A stretch of 26,376 nt of DNA, from assembly GCA_039810045.1 (NCBI GenBank), contig JBDHWF010000043.1:1-26376 (forward strand). Reading direction: 5' to 3'. This DNA is from CADCWN01 sp039810045 (GTDB lineage: Bacteria > Chloroflexota > Chloroflexia > Thermomicrobiales > CADCWN01). This document shows positions 25,894 to 26,376 of the stretch, in pieces. The notes beneath the pieces were generated by a model. It was not told the DNA's origin, searched no databases, and saw only the letters and a list, made by a program, of their open reading frames with translations. The number at the start of each line of letters is the position of its first letter. Positions within the stretch are counted from its first letter, which is position 1. The position numbers and the translations under genes were made by a program.

Positions 25894-26009
25894 CTTCTCT
25901 CCGTTCGCAGTGTCGGTCAGGTACCGCTGGTGGCAGCCACTATTGAGCAAACGCTTCAACCAGGGGAAAGTTTACAGGCAAAATGCGCGGCTGTTGCAGC
26001 GGCGGTTCT

Positions 26010-26018
26010 TGGTATGAT
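26010..26018 (+). promoter_or_regulatory. Candidate extended -10 promoter of the L-2-hydroxyglutarate oxidase gene
   Basis: TGGTATGAT is an extended -10 element (TG, one base, then TATGAT at 26013-26018). The region 17 nt upstream has no good -35, as is common with extended -10 promoters. It lies about 85 nt before the start codon, in the divergent gap. Confidence 0.4.
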
Positions 26019-26102
26019 GACTCCACCCAAAACTGGTGTATTCTTAGACGAACAGTTGGCGTGGTGAACTGACCGGGAAGATGGTGCAAGAGGGGGTGGA
26101 GC

Positions 26103-26376
26103 ATGGCCGAAGGAACGTGGGATATCGCAATCATTGGTGGCGGGATCGTCGGTCTGGCGACTGCGCTGGAATTGCTGACCCGGCGGCCCCATCTGCGCCT
26201 GGTCATTCTGGAAAAGGAAGGCCAGATCGGGCAGCATCAGACTGGACATAACAGTGGCGTCCTCCACTCGGGGATCTACTATGCTCCTGGCTCATTGAAG
26301 GCGCGACTCTGTGTATCTGGCAAGGAGCAGATGATTCGCTTCTGCGAGGAACATGGGATCGTCTACGACATGGTGG
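26103..26376 (+). CDS. lhgO: L-2-hydroxyglutarate oxidase (FAD-dependent), N-terminal part
   Basis: Only the first 91 codons are inside the window. The dinucleotide-binding motif is IAIIGGGIVGLATALELL (8-25), followed by LVILEKE with the Glu that contacts the FAD ribose. The run HNSGVLHSGIYYAPGSLKARLCV is the characteristic LhgO/L2HGDH signature, with the His of the flavin region. The enzyme oxidises L-2-hydroxyglutarate to 2-oxoglutarate and passes electrons to the membrane quinone pool or oxygen. AGGGGG at 26091-26096 gives a ribosome site 6 nt before the ATG. The gene is divergent from the ABC-2 permease gene. Confidence 0.9.
   Translation, partial: MAEGTWDIAIIGGGIVGLATALELLTRRPHLRLVILEKEGQIGQHQTGHNSGVLHSGIYYAPGSLKARLCVSGKEQMIRFCEEHGIVYDMV

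Overview
The window is about 26.4 kb of gene-dense, GC-rich bacterial chromosome. It holds 21 protein-coding genes, two of them cut by the window edges. I see no rRNA, tRNA, CRISPR array, transposase or phage gene. The gene content points to a Chloroflexota bacterium, most likely near the Chloroflexales: a YkcB-type GT39 glycosyltransferase, a DUF255 thioredoxin-like protein, an NnrS-like membrane protein, Thr/Pro-linker lipoproteins, a VanW protein with a single membrane anchor, a UspA-ParB-like fusion, and orphan ABC components. That assignment is inferred from family content; no marker gene is present.

Layout from left to right. At 1-750 (-) is the N-terminal part of a membrane glycosyltransferase. 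At 1080-1748 (+) is an S51 peptidase, convergent with a DUF255 protein at 1772-3826 (-). At 4068-5632 (+) an NnrS/heme-copper-oxidase-like membrane protein is followed by a tiny Cys4 zinc-ribbon protein. At 5651-6988 (-) are a lipoprotein and a one-helix membrane protein. At 7142-8724 (-) a PIG-L deacetylase and a Cof-type HAD phosphatase overlap by ATGA. At 8922-10944 (+) an aldo/keto reductase and an APH-fold kinase overlap by 8 nt. At 10957-11472 (-) is a four-helix membrane protein rich in buried His/Asp/Glu. At 11592-13830 a DapA-family aldolase (-) and an enolase-superfamily dehydratase (+) are divergent, which suggests a sugar-acid module.

From 13834 to 25893 every gene is on the minus strand. 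In transcription order they are an ABC-2 permease, an anchored unknown protein, a VanW protein, oligoendopeptidase F, a UspA-ParB-like fusion, a metallophosphoesterase, a small PsbP/Mog1-like unknown, an oligopeptide-type ABC substrate-binding lipoprotein, and a class I glutamine amidotransferase. The window ends in the first 91 codons of an L-2-hydroxyglutarate oxidase gene (+).

Most of this looks like ordinary housekeeping and accessory chromosome. The points that stand out are regulatory or architectural. The solute-binding-protein gene has a near-consensus promoter followed by a leader with two tandem hairpins. Two promoters carry a perfect palindrome starting exactly 2 nt after a TATACT box. 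A 19-bp inverted repeat pairs the metallophosphoesterase promoter with its own coding start. Several gene-end hairpins have no U-tract. There is a correctly phased A-AAA-AAG slippery heptamer near the end of the gene upstream of vanW. I found no convincing new multi-gene defence or biosynthetic system.
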